A DNA stretch of 64,000 bases from Glycine soja (taxonomy: Eukaryota; Streptophyta; Magnoliopsida; Fabales; Fabaceae). Positions within the stretch are counted from its first letter, which is position 1. Each line of letters opens with the position of its first letter. The notes below the pieces were generated by a model. The model saw only the letters and a list, made by a program, of their open reading frames with translations. It had not been told where the DNA came from and did not search any database. Both the position numbers and the translations under genes were made by a program. Positions 24,809 to 33,026 of this stretch are shown one piece after another. Where the stretch lies: positions 43,371,136-43,435,135 of the forward strand of contig NC_041008.1 of the NCBI RefSeq assembly GCF_004193775.1, given 5' to 3'.

Positions 24809-25219
24809 CTAGTTTTCCAAGATCCTTTGAAGTTCCTTTTCCTCTGTTAAAGCTATTTTATTTTTCTTTGTCTCCACACTAATAATGAGATCATCTTCAT
24901 CTGTTGCACTATCTTTGCATTCATCAGAATGTAAAGCATCAGGTGATTCAAAAGAATCCTTTTCCTCTCCAAGGTTCTTGGCATTGGAAACCTATTCTTT
25001 TCCAAATAGTTTGTTCATCACAACATTCATTATGCTAATCTCTTCATCATTTATTCCACCACTTTTAGCTGCCCTATCAATAGATAGCTTTTCTCTTTCA
25101 AGGACAAAAGGCTTACAATGCTCCTCACAATCACAAAAATGCACAGGGAGAGGAGGAACTTTAATATTTTGAAAAATATATTTGTGCTTTCCAGTTCCAA
25201 TGAAAGGTATGGATTTCAC
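24809..25219 (-). pseudogene. ROS3/NOL8-like RNA-binding protein, fragment 2
   Basis: After the acceptor CCTTTGCAG the exon reads VKSIPFIGTGKHKYIFQNIK, VPPLPVHFCDCEEHCKPF, REKLSIDRAAKSGGINDEE and ISIMNVVMNKLFGKE. After an in-frame TAG it continues with EEKDSFESPDALHSDECKDS and SATDEDDLIISVETKK up to a GT donor at 24808. It continues the fragment at 27838-28064: that one ends ...RLRK and this one opens VKSIP in the same phase. I recall these strings from legume REPRESSOR OF SILENCING 3/NOL8-like proteins, which carry an RRM and are nucleolar. The identification is by memory. The two in-frame stops make it non-coding. Confidence 0.55.
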
Positions 25220-26726
25220 CTGCAAAGGTTTATATGTAACATGTAAAAACCGAGTCAAATAATTTAGAACTAATATATTTATACATAATTAGAAATAATG
25301 CAAAGGCAAGAATACATTCTATATAATTAAATGATTATGTATGTATACATAATAAATCAATAGAGCAATTTAAAAATCAAAATCATTGCACTGAAAATGC
25401 ATTTTACATAACTTATAAAACAACAATTTACCATTATGAGTACATACAGATTTTGGTAAGTGCAAATATTGGTGATAATGCATTTCCTTGGCAAAGAAGC
25501 AACAACAGAGAGGAGCACTATTTATTAGTTGATTGAAGTAAATCCTCATAGTTGGATCTTGCATCAACAGACAACACTTTATGCAAATAGCAACAAGAAA
25601 TCTAAAGTGTAAAGTAAAGAGCAAATATTTTCTACATTCTGCACTATACTCACAATTATAGGTTGGTTCCAAAATTGATCGTAGTCAAGATAAGAAATTT
25701 TTATTTTGGCATTATTTTATATTTTAGTCCCATCCCAGGGCTATGCAATAATGTCCACATATCCCCATGCGCATGGCTGTATTTGGGCTTGAGTTTATCT
25801 TACTTAGGTGTTATTTTATTTACACTATTAGATTGTCTCCATCATTATGTGATTATGTTTCTAATCCAAAATTCTGGGAGACATGTAATGATTTTGTTTA
25901 GACCTAAAATTAAGCGTTCGAATATCTAAAAAAATTTCCATTTGCCTAGATATGCGATGCAATCAAGCCTAAATCTATGTTCTTTGTCTTTGATAGAAAC
26001 TAGATTAGAAACTAGAACAGAATGAGTTTTTTATTGAATGAATCCCTAATGGTTAATCTGCACCAGTGTGGTATCAGAATTCAGAATGAATGAGGGCAAA
26101 ATCTACAAGAATGACTGCCCCAGGAAAAAGAGAGTCGAGTTTCTCCCACCCAAAACTAATCCTCACCAACTAAGTCCCTTCCCCTTTCATCTTCTGCAGT
26201 TCTAAAAAATCCTTCAAATATGATAGTAAAATTAATAGAAATTAAAAAGATAAAGCATATGACAAAAGCAATGCTTTTCAAGATAGATGAGGCAACAAAA
26301 ATTGACCTCAGACCATAGGTGTTTAAAATTAAAACAAATGAAGTGAAGGCTGACTAAAACACTACAATAAAAGTGGATTAAGAGCAGTAGCTCGATTCAC
26401 ACCAAGTCTCAAACCTCCTTTGTAATGATAATACTAAAAAACAAAATACAAATAATATGTAGAACACAAACGATTCACACCAAGTCTCAAACCTCCTTCG
26501 TAATGATCATTTTGCGTTTTAAGATAAGCTAAATCAGAAAGTTGAAGCCTCTCTTTTACTTTTTATGGACTTGGTTCAAAGTTCAAAGAGGTCTTAAAAT
26601 TATAAACTGGTAGAAATTATAATAGACAGTAAATGCAGCCTTCCTAGTGCATACTATAGAGAAACAGAAATCTATGTTAAAAATAATTCAATGGGGGAAA
26701 ATAGCAAGAATAATCTGAATTGATAC
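25220..26726. other. CACTA interior without recognised gene fragment
   Basis: Short open frames exist on both strands (for example 25370-25672, -), but none shows a family I recognise. It probably represents intron sequence brought along with the captured fragments. Confidence 0.4.
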
Positions 26727-26826
26727 CTCAATCGTTTTCCTCACATCATCATTTCCTTTCAGGAGGGAGTGCACTGGAATGAAGGCTGAAAGAAATATAA
26801 TCCATCCTAATGGCAACACTAGAATC
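26727..26826 (-). pseudogene. GPAT9 fragment, second exon
   Basis: Between acceptor TTTGCAG and donor GTATCA the exon reads ILVLPLGWIIFLSAFIPVHS then LLKGNDDVRKTIE. This is the second membrane-associated stretch of glycerol-3-phosphate acyltransferase 9, the ER enzyme that makes lysophosphatidic acid for storage and membrane lipids. It joins in phase to the exon at 27437-27555 (FPI|R|ILVL) and its frame is still open. The acyltransferase catalytic motifs lie in later exons that are absent. Confidence 0.75.
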
Positions 26827-27436
26827 CTGCAAAGTCAAATAGGACACATCACATGGCCAGGACATTAACATGAAAAGCATAAAAGAGGGACTAATAGGCC
26901 AAACACAAACATTACATTTGAAGTCACAAAATTTAAAAATTCATGATTTATACATGAAATTCTTTTTTCAAAAGGAGTTGCTTTGATTTTGAAATCTTTG
27001 TGATTTTAGTTGAGTATATGTAGAAATCTGCTCAAATTTGGTTTGATTTGATTTAAGTTTTAACTATTTAAATTGACAACATTGTCCTCATTATAGAGAA
27101 ATCATATTATTTGAAGGGTAAAAGAGGAAAATTAGCAAGATAACATGAATTCAATTCATTTTTAATGAATTCCAAACATGGGGATTGGTTTCTAAATCAA
27201 ATTGGTTCTATTTTTTAATGATTACATACACGAGGAAAAGGAAATTTAGTTTAATTGAAACTAAAGTTCAAATAATATCCTAATAACTTTTTTTCTAAAA
27301 TGCCGCCAATCTTGATGCATATAACAAGCAAATGTAGCATTGGAAATTAGCTAGGCAAACTCTGATTGAATTATTTCAGAAGTACTATCACATCATGCAT
27401 AACATGTAAGTATGTATAGAAAAGGAATAAACTAAC

Positions 27437-27555
27437 CTAATAGGGAACAAAATCAAATATTGAACCACAACTCCACAGCACCACAAATGAAACAAATAAA
27501 CATTACAGTTCCAAGGTTCTGGAGGATTTGACTTGAAGCACCTTGTGAATGTATC
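27437..27555 (-). pseudogene. GPAT9 fragment, first exon
   Basis: After TTGGATAG the exon reads DTFTRCFKSNPPEPWNCN, VYLFHLWCCGVVVQYLILFP, then a split Arg codon at the GTTAGT donor. This matches the N-terminal part of plant GPAT9. A few substitutions relative to the family (for example YLFHLW for YLFPLW) are remembered rather than measured. It lies inside the intron of the ROS3-like fragment. Confidence 0.75.
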
Positions 27556-27837
27556 CTATCCAACATAAAATTTAGAGTCAGTGAGCAAATTTGAAAGATA
27601 TTTCAAAAAAGATCATGTCTAATGGCTTCAGGCTTGGACATAGAATATGGGAATTGCATAGAATTATAAATATAAGAGATAAGATGATACGTGATGTATC
27701 AGAGGTGCTTGCAGAAATGGAAAATAGTAGCTGTGGGTTTTGGTGTTCCAAATTTGTTTGAAGCAGCTGGGCTCATGGGAAAGAAATGCATATTCTAAAA
27801 AATGAAGACATGATAAACAAACACCTAAATAAGTGAC

Positions 27838-28064
27838 CTTTCTCAATCTGGGAAAGAAAATATTGAGGTGTTTGGTATTTGACTTGGAAGGTTGTGTGGT
27901 GTTGGGCATTTCCTACTCAGAAGCAGCAGTGGGTGGTTTTTGAGTAGCATCATCTAGAGCGCCTTGTTCCCATTCTCTCTTCAAACGCACAAGATAGTCT
28001 TCTTTGGCCTTCTCCAGCCTCAACCTTCCACCCTTCCACAGACACCCATTATATTGCCACATCA
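27838..28064 (-). pseudogene. ROS3/NOL8-like RNA-binding protein, fragment 1
   Basis: The exon reads WQYNGCLWKGGRLRLEKAKE, DYLVRLKREWEQGALDD, TQKPPTAASE, a TAG stop, then EMPNTTQPSKSNTKHLN and IFFPRLRK, before a GTCACT donor. The KGGRL(R/K)LEKAKE(D/H)YL string is the characteristic region just after the RRM of NOL8-like proteins. The left boundary of the captured exon is approximate. The next exon of the same gene is at 24809-25219, 2.6 kb away, with GPAT9 exons in between. Confidence 0.55.
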
Positions 28065-28489
28065 ATAGAAAGTTAAAATTAGTTATAGGAAACAACAAAG
28101 TCTTATCTCCCGTTAAAAAACTTATGCACATCACTTGAAGAATCCTATCCCACATGTAGGTTCCCTTAACATTTCAAATCTTACTCATGTACCGTGACAT
28201 CACTTCATCCTCATCTCATACACATATGCATCATGCATCACATATCAATATATCATATTCGTCTCAACATACACAAGTCACATTCATAGTCAAATGGAAA
28301 ACGACATTTCCAAACATAATTCATTCACAAACATATTACACATACACAACTAAGTTACATTACACAGAACAAGGCAATTCACAAGAAGAGAGTGGCATAC
28401 AGTTGTACTTCAATATGTAATTACTATAAAATAAGAATGATACAATGAAAAGTTTGCAGTAGTTAGAAATAACCCACAGTCACATTGAA

Positions 28490-28563
28490 GTTATGTTTAG
28501 AGAAGCCCATTCCTCTGGAATTGTGCCGGTGAAGCAATTGTAAGCAAAGTTGTTTGGCAGCCT
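28490..28563 (-). pseudogene. LRR receptor kinase exon fragment
   Basis: After the acceptor GTGACAG the frame reads RLPNNFAYNCFTGTIPEEWA then SLN. The NCFTGTIPEEW string is one leucine-rich repeat of the kind found in plant LRR receptor-like kinases. Only about one repeat is present, so the parent gene cannot be named. Confidence 0.5.
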
Positions 28564-28848
28564 CTGTCACCTAATAACATAAACAAGCTTAGAAGACAAA
28601 AATTCATCTGATATGGAACACAGGAGATACAAAAAAAATACCAATTGATAAAGAACACAGGGCAAAAAGAAAGTGCAGTTACACTTCACATATAATGCAA
28701 TTTAAAATTAGAACATACTTATTTTCTTTCACCTACCAACAAATTTTCTTACAATTTAAATTCACCCATAGTAAGTATTCAGTAAAATGCTTACAACTCA
28801 AATCAGACAATCTACCTAAAGTTAAATTGCCACACCCTTCTTCCTTAC

Positions 28849-28953
28849 CTTAGAATGAAAATCTTCATTCCAGCAAATTTTCTTTCCATTGTCAACAGAG
28901 CCGTACAAGAGGGAGTCTGACTTGTCCCCTTGAAGAATGCCGGGTAAGACACT
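28849..28953 (-). pseudogene. CLU/FRIENDLY-like protein exon fragment
   Basis: A complete 105-base exon between CTGCAG and GTAAGG reads SVLPGILQGDKSDSLLYGSV then DNGKKICWNEDFHSK. The LLYGSVDNGKKI.W.E.FH.K pattern fits the CLU domain of plant clustered-mitochondria (FRIENDLY) proteins, which control mitochondrial distribution. The reading frame is intact and the splice sites look usable. Assignment is from memory of the family. Confidence 0.55.
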
Positions 28954-29224
28954 CTGCAGTACAATATAAAATTTGAAATCAAAAAAACAATTTAAATTTA
29001 GAATAAGGGTTCATAAGATTTCAAATTACAAAACAACAAATTAAGCAGATTTTTAAGTAGGTTTGAAATGCAGCACCACTTGCCTCTCCAACCTGTGCAC
29101 CGTGGCAGGCAAAAACCAATCTGCTCATATAAACCCCAAACCAAAATTAAACATCAACTCAAAGTGTCTAAACCTGAAACACGAAACTGAAGCCAAACAA
29201 ACACAAGATGGAAATTCAATTCAC

Positions 29225-29897
29225 TTGAATGCATTGGAACTACAAGAGCCTTAGTTCCATAGCGCTTAACAATGCCACGACCTTCCAAAATGGGAGGGGG
29301 AGTGATGACAAAAGAGGAATCACCGTCGAAAGCAAAGCTATCGGAGGGAACAAACAACAGTGCTTGAAGTTGGCCATGAGACACATTCTCGAGAACCGGA
29401 GCAGCGAGAGCGCTTGGAGCCTTGTTCTCTCCGGACTTGAGGGCACGCTCCAGAGCAACAATTGCGGTGATGGAGGAGTGAGGGCAGTTCACAGAGCGCT
29501 TCATCACCGTTGGGAACTGAAAAATCTGAACGCCGTGGTCGGAGAGGACCTCCGTCTCCATGTGAGGTTGCGAATTAGGGTGGTTGTGGTGCATTTGGTC
29601 TTCCAAATCGTAGTTGTGTTTGGTGAGGTCTTCCTCCGCATTGGGGTTTTCGTCGTCGTCGTCCTCCTCCTCCTCCTTGTGCTTCTGGTGGCGCCGACTG
29701 ATTTGCGAATCTCTCTTGCGCTTCCTCCATCTAGTTCGGTTATCTACCAAAAAAAAGAAACAAAAAGAGAAATTAAGAGAATAGTTGTGATAAGAGGAGA
29801 AATTGTGGGAATTGGAAGCATAGGGTTGGCATTGGAGGAGTGAGGGTTTTAGAGAGGAATGAATGAATGAATGAAAACCTGAAGGAGAGGCTGGCAT
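29225..29897 (-). pseudogene. SWI3C: SWI3C 5' gene fragment
   Basis: SWI3C is a core subunit of plant SWI/SNF chromatin-remodelling complexes. The fragment starts with a short first exon, MPASPS (29897-29879), then an intron, then exon 2 (29743-29225). Exon 2 reads NRTRWRKRKRDSQISRR, an acidic run EEEEDDDDENPNAEED, HNHPNSQPHMETEVLSDHG, SITAIVALERALKSGENK, LAAPVLENVSHGQLQAL and TPPPILEGRGIVKRYGTKAL, ending VVPMHS at a GTGAAT donor. It stops exactly where the SWIRM domain would begin, so SWIRM, SANT and coiled-coil regions are missing. The frame is open. It contains the native start codon and perhaps the parent promoter (upstream to about 29980), so it could drive transcription through the other captured exons. 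Confidence 0.87.
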
Positions 29898-29979
29898 GGC
29901 AAGAGGAGAGGGGTGGGTTTAAGGGAGGGATAGAGAGAGAGAGATTTGAAAGTGAAAATAATCCAATAAAAATGGAAAT

Positions 29980-30202
29980 TCTTCACAGACGAGTGATTAA
30001 CAAAACCGTAGTAGTTTATACATGAACAAAGACGGTTTTTATAAAATCGCCTTTGTAACCTACACATCAAAGGCGGTTTTATAAAAACTGTTGTTAAAAA
30101 CTCTATATACTTGGTATTAATTTCAAAAATGTCATCGCGTCATGTACTACATCAGTTTTTAAATAACCAATGTAGATAGCACGATGTGGAAGCCTAGTAG
30201 TG
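29980..30202. repeat. CACTA right subterminal region
   Basis: AAAGACGGTTTTTATAAAA and its inverted partner AAAGGCGGTTTTATAAAA alternate from about 30028. CTACATCAGT and CCAATGTAGAT follow, then the terminal CTAGTAGTG. The repeats differ from the left side, as expected for an old element that gained sequence internally. The same GACGGTTTTTATAAAA motif occurs at 7100-7180. Confidence 0.6.
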
Positions 30203-30639
30203 CATCTTCCTTCCATGGGAAGATAGCTTTAGTTCAAGACATTCATGGAAACAATAATATCGATCATGTAAAAAAAAATTAAGTTGTAAACTATGTGCTT
30301 TATATTTTTTAACAATTAGATACCTCTCCATTCCAGACTCTCAGAGCAAATTGATTTTCAAAATCTCTCAGAACTGATGTGTCATAGGGTCCTCCTGGAA
30401 AACCGTAAATACCAGTAACAACTTCTTCAATAGGTGTTTCCTACTCTCATTCAATTCCTCTGTGACCGTAGGAGGATCCTCAACAACACGCTCATGATGT
30501 CGCTGCCTACGGGCAAATGCGATAGGCCTTCGCCGCTAGAGGCATCATTATCATCGTCAGTCGCCGCTCTCAGACTTTTCCTATTGCTCGACCTAAAGCA
30601 CGACCAACACCTCTCGTTCTAACCATTATCAGCACAATA

Positions 30640-31560
30640 TTTTTTAAAATATTTTGAATTTTTGTTTCATTTTTTTTTTAAAATACTAACTAACAATAGT
30701 GTTTTCAATTATTTTTTAAAAATATGGTTTCCTAATTTTTGTAACTAACAATATTGGTTTCAATAATTTTTTCAAATATGGTTTCAATATTTTTTTTAAC
30801 TGACTAACAATTCTAAAATATTTTAAATTTTTTTTCAATCATTTTCTAACTAACAATTTTAAAATTTTTTCAAATATAGTTTTAGTCTTTTTTTTCAACT
30901 AACTAACAATTTTAAAATATTTTATTTTTTTTTCAATTATTTTTTAACAATAACTAACAATTTTAAAATTTTTTCAAATATGCTTTCAATCTTTTTTTAA
31001 CTAACTAACAATTTTAAAATATTTTAATTTTTTAAAATCATTTTTTAACAATAACTAACAATTTTTTTAAAAAAATAAATATGGTTTCAATCTTTTTTAA
31101 CTTACTAACAATTTTAAAATATTTTAACTTTTTTCAATCATTCTTTAACAATAACTAACAATTTTAAAATTTTTTCAAATCTGGTTTCAATCTTTTTTTA
31201 ACTAACTAACAATTTTAAAATTTTTTCAAATATGCTTTCAATCTTTTTTTTAACTAACTAACAATTTTAAAATATTTTAAATTTTTTTCAATCATTTTTT
31301 AACAATAGCTAACAATTTTAAAATTATTTCAAATATGGTTTCAATTTTTTAACTACCTAACAATTTTAAATTTTTTTCAATCATTTTTTAACAATAACTA
31401 ACAACTTAAAAAAAAATCAAATATGGTTTCAATCTTTTTTTTAACTAACTAACAATTTTAAAATGTTTTATTTTATTTTTGCAACCTTTTTTTAAAAATA
31501 ACTAACAATTTTAGAATTCTTTTATTTTTTAAAATTTTTTCCACCAATCTATTTTTTAAT
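30640..31560. repeat. AT-rich tandem repeat, about 100-bp period
   Basis: AACTAACTAACAATTTTAAAA recurs at about 30897, 30999, 31100, 31200, 31255, 31340 and 31443. Between them are AACAATAACTAACAATTTT and TTTTCAAATATGGTTTCAATC segments. Copies are degenerate. It lies directly upstream of the mobile-domain pseudogene start (30626, -), that is in its promoter position. Confidence 0.75.
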
Positions 31561-31689
31561 CTATTTTATTCACCAGTACAAATATAACACTATAAAATAA
31601 TAAATTAACAATTCAAAAAATTTACTAAAACATAACAAACAAAAAATAAATCACAAAATAAATTTACAATTACAAGAATTTAAAAACTA

Positions 31690-32215
31690 AATAATAAAAA
31701 AAACCAATACGGATTACCAATCCATATTCATACGGATTGAAAATTTGTATGACTTTTTAACATAAAATCGTCAGGAAAACCAGCACAAAGAACACAAACG
31801 GAGCAGCATTACAATGCACAAATAAGAAGAAGAAAGAAGAACATGAAAGGAAGAAGAATAATTACCTCGAAGGAGAACGAAGAAGACGAAAGGAAAAAGA
31901 AGCAGCACGAACGGAGGACCAACACCCACGAAGGAAGAAGAAGAAGCACGAATGGAGGGAAACGACACAGCCAAGAGGAAGAAGAAGAATAGAAGCGGCA
32001 TAAGAAGAGGAAAGTGGCATAGGAAGAGGAAGAATACCAAGGAAAGAAAAAGAACGAAAGCGGAGGAGGAACAATGACTTATACGGACGAGTCACTTTGA
32101 TTTTTTTATAAGCAAAAGGTGAATGACATTTTAGTTCTTTCACTTTTGTTGTTGGGTGTCCCAGTAAAAACCTTGGATGCCCAAAGCAACGACCTCAAGT
32201 ATGCTATGATTGACA
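31690..32215 (-). other. Leader/terminal region of the mobile-domain element
   Basis: The region holds purine-rich GAAGAAGAA-type sequence (31820-32070). At 32134-32200 the minus strand reads GCTTTGGGCATCCAAGG, then ACTGGGACACCCAACAACAA. A very similar layout (GCTGCTAGGTACACCCAAC, then GCTGGTGCACCCAACAAAAT) occurs at 62168-62225 upstream of the FAR1/MULE transposase relic. I infer that both mark the outer end of related Mutator-like elements. The overlapping open frames here are low-complexity and not genes. Confidence 0.4.
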
Positions 32216-33026
32216 CCTAAAATTAACTTAAGTAAAGCATGAGGCTCATGTTTGATTATAAGAAATAATTATTTTTTTTAAAAAAAAGTATCTCAAAACG
32301 CTGTTAAAAAATATTTTAATTAATCCAAATATGAGGTTCATTTTCAAGCACAACGATAGAGCAATAGTAGTTCGAAACTCGACATTTACTCACCATGAGC
32401 TTTGTTGTATCTTTTGTGCTTTTAATTAGTTGTAAGTGATAATAATTACAGCCTTAAAAAAAGGATAACGAGGAAGTTTATCATTCCTTGTTCGTGTATT
32501 TTTATTTTTGTTTTTAAACAAAGAAATTATGCCTTCCATATGTTGAAAATGTAAATAATGAAATTAAATGATATTTTTATTTTATAAAATTAGAGCAGCA
32601 GACCGTTCCAAATTAATATCATAATTCTGCTCTATTATATTACTCTAGAACCTTGCATTTGCATCATAATTCTGCTTATTTCACATGGTTCAAAAACTTG
32701 TCCCTATAGTAATGATCTGCAATGGATTCACCTAACAAAACCAACTAGATGTCCCAATCAAAAAACTAGTATGATACATATCAATTATATTACTGATTAT
32801 TGCATTTCAAGTTTGCATAACTTTCCTCTTTTGTTTTCTCTGTTCAAAGTTCAGATTTGAGAGAATTTCAAACCTAGCACGAAAATTGGTTAATAAGTTA
32901 ATGAAATAATGTCATGGGAATGCACGTAAAAATAGTCCAAATGCTTCACTTGATGAGTTAAATGTCTCAGATCGATAACCTACCACTACCAAACATGTCA
33001 GCACCTACAACTACATAACTGTCAAC
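32216..33026 (+). promoter_or_regulatory. Upstream region of the ABCG gene
   Basis: AT-rich, with no coding exon. It presumably contains the promoter and leader of the transporter that starts at 33027. I cannot place a TATA box with confidence. Confidence 0.3.

Larger units (their letters stand above)
23608..30202 (-). mobile_element. CACTA transposon carrying host gene fragments (Pack-CACTA), 6.6 kb
   Basis: The left end is CACTACTACAG (23608) and the right end, reverse-complemented, is CACTACTAGGC (from 30202). The 3-base target duplication CAT lies at 23605-23607 and 30203-30205. Removing the element rejoins the mobile-domain exon in frame. Subterminal repeats of the type CTACATCGGT/TTCTACGACGGTC crowd the first 280 bases, and CTACATTGGTT/CTACATCAGT recur at the right. 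I found no TNPA or TNPD transposase. Instead the interior holds exon pieces of at least five unrelated host genes, all on the minus strand. Soybean Tgm-Express elements are known precedents for gene-fragment-rich CACTA elements. Mobilisation would need an autonomous CACTA elsewhere. Confidence 0.88.
22490..30626 (-). pseudogene. Plant mobile domain (MAIN-like) pseudogene split by CACTA
   Basis: This resembles the 'serine/threonine phosphatase 7 long form homolog' family: plant mobile domain proteins, often spread by transposons. Exon 1 (30626-30324) starts MVRTRGVGRALGRAIG, then loses frame, and later reads GIYGFPGGPYDTSVLRDFEN and ALRVWNGE before GT. Exon 2 (about 30250-30203) reads LELKLSSHGRKM. 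The CACTA insertion follows, and exon 2 resumes at 23607 with AKFGRHALEIEGLVAASGL. It continues through ETSSFHLPVKEVTITLDDVV and THMHVVFLDVLRDLTQNG to GYITPLQ|GT (22987). Exon 3 (22893-22490) reads WIYEHFSFVG, TPDVVGWIPYGDHHSFREFE and MDDRWMQFGDYIAP. Stops (AFVER*, DACH*, PERIV*) and frameshifts show it was already dead, or died afterwards. Confidence 0.8.

Noticed and set aside
25990..26110. TGGTATCAGAATTC as a tRNA-iMet primer site
   Set aside because: Only the first ten bases match and no LTR pair surrounds it. It lies inside the CACTA element.
29229..29843. 204-codon plus-strand frame
   Set aside because: It is antisense to the SWI3C fragment, whose conserved residues and splice sites support the minus strand.
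31771..32143. Open frames rich in Phe, Ser and Leu
   Set aside because: They are the complement of a GAAGAAGAA-type purine-rich stretch. Low-complexity frames of this kind arise by chance.
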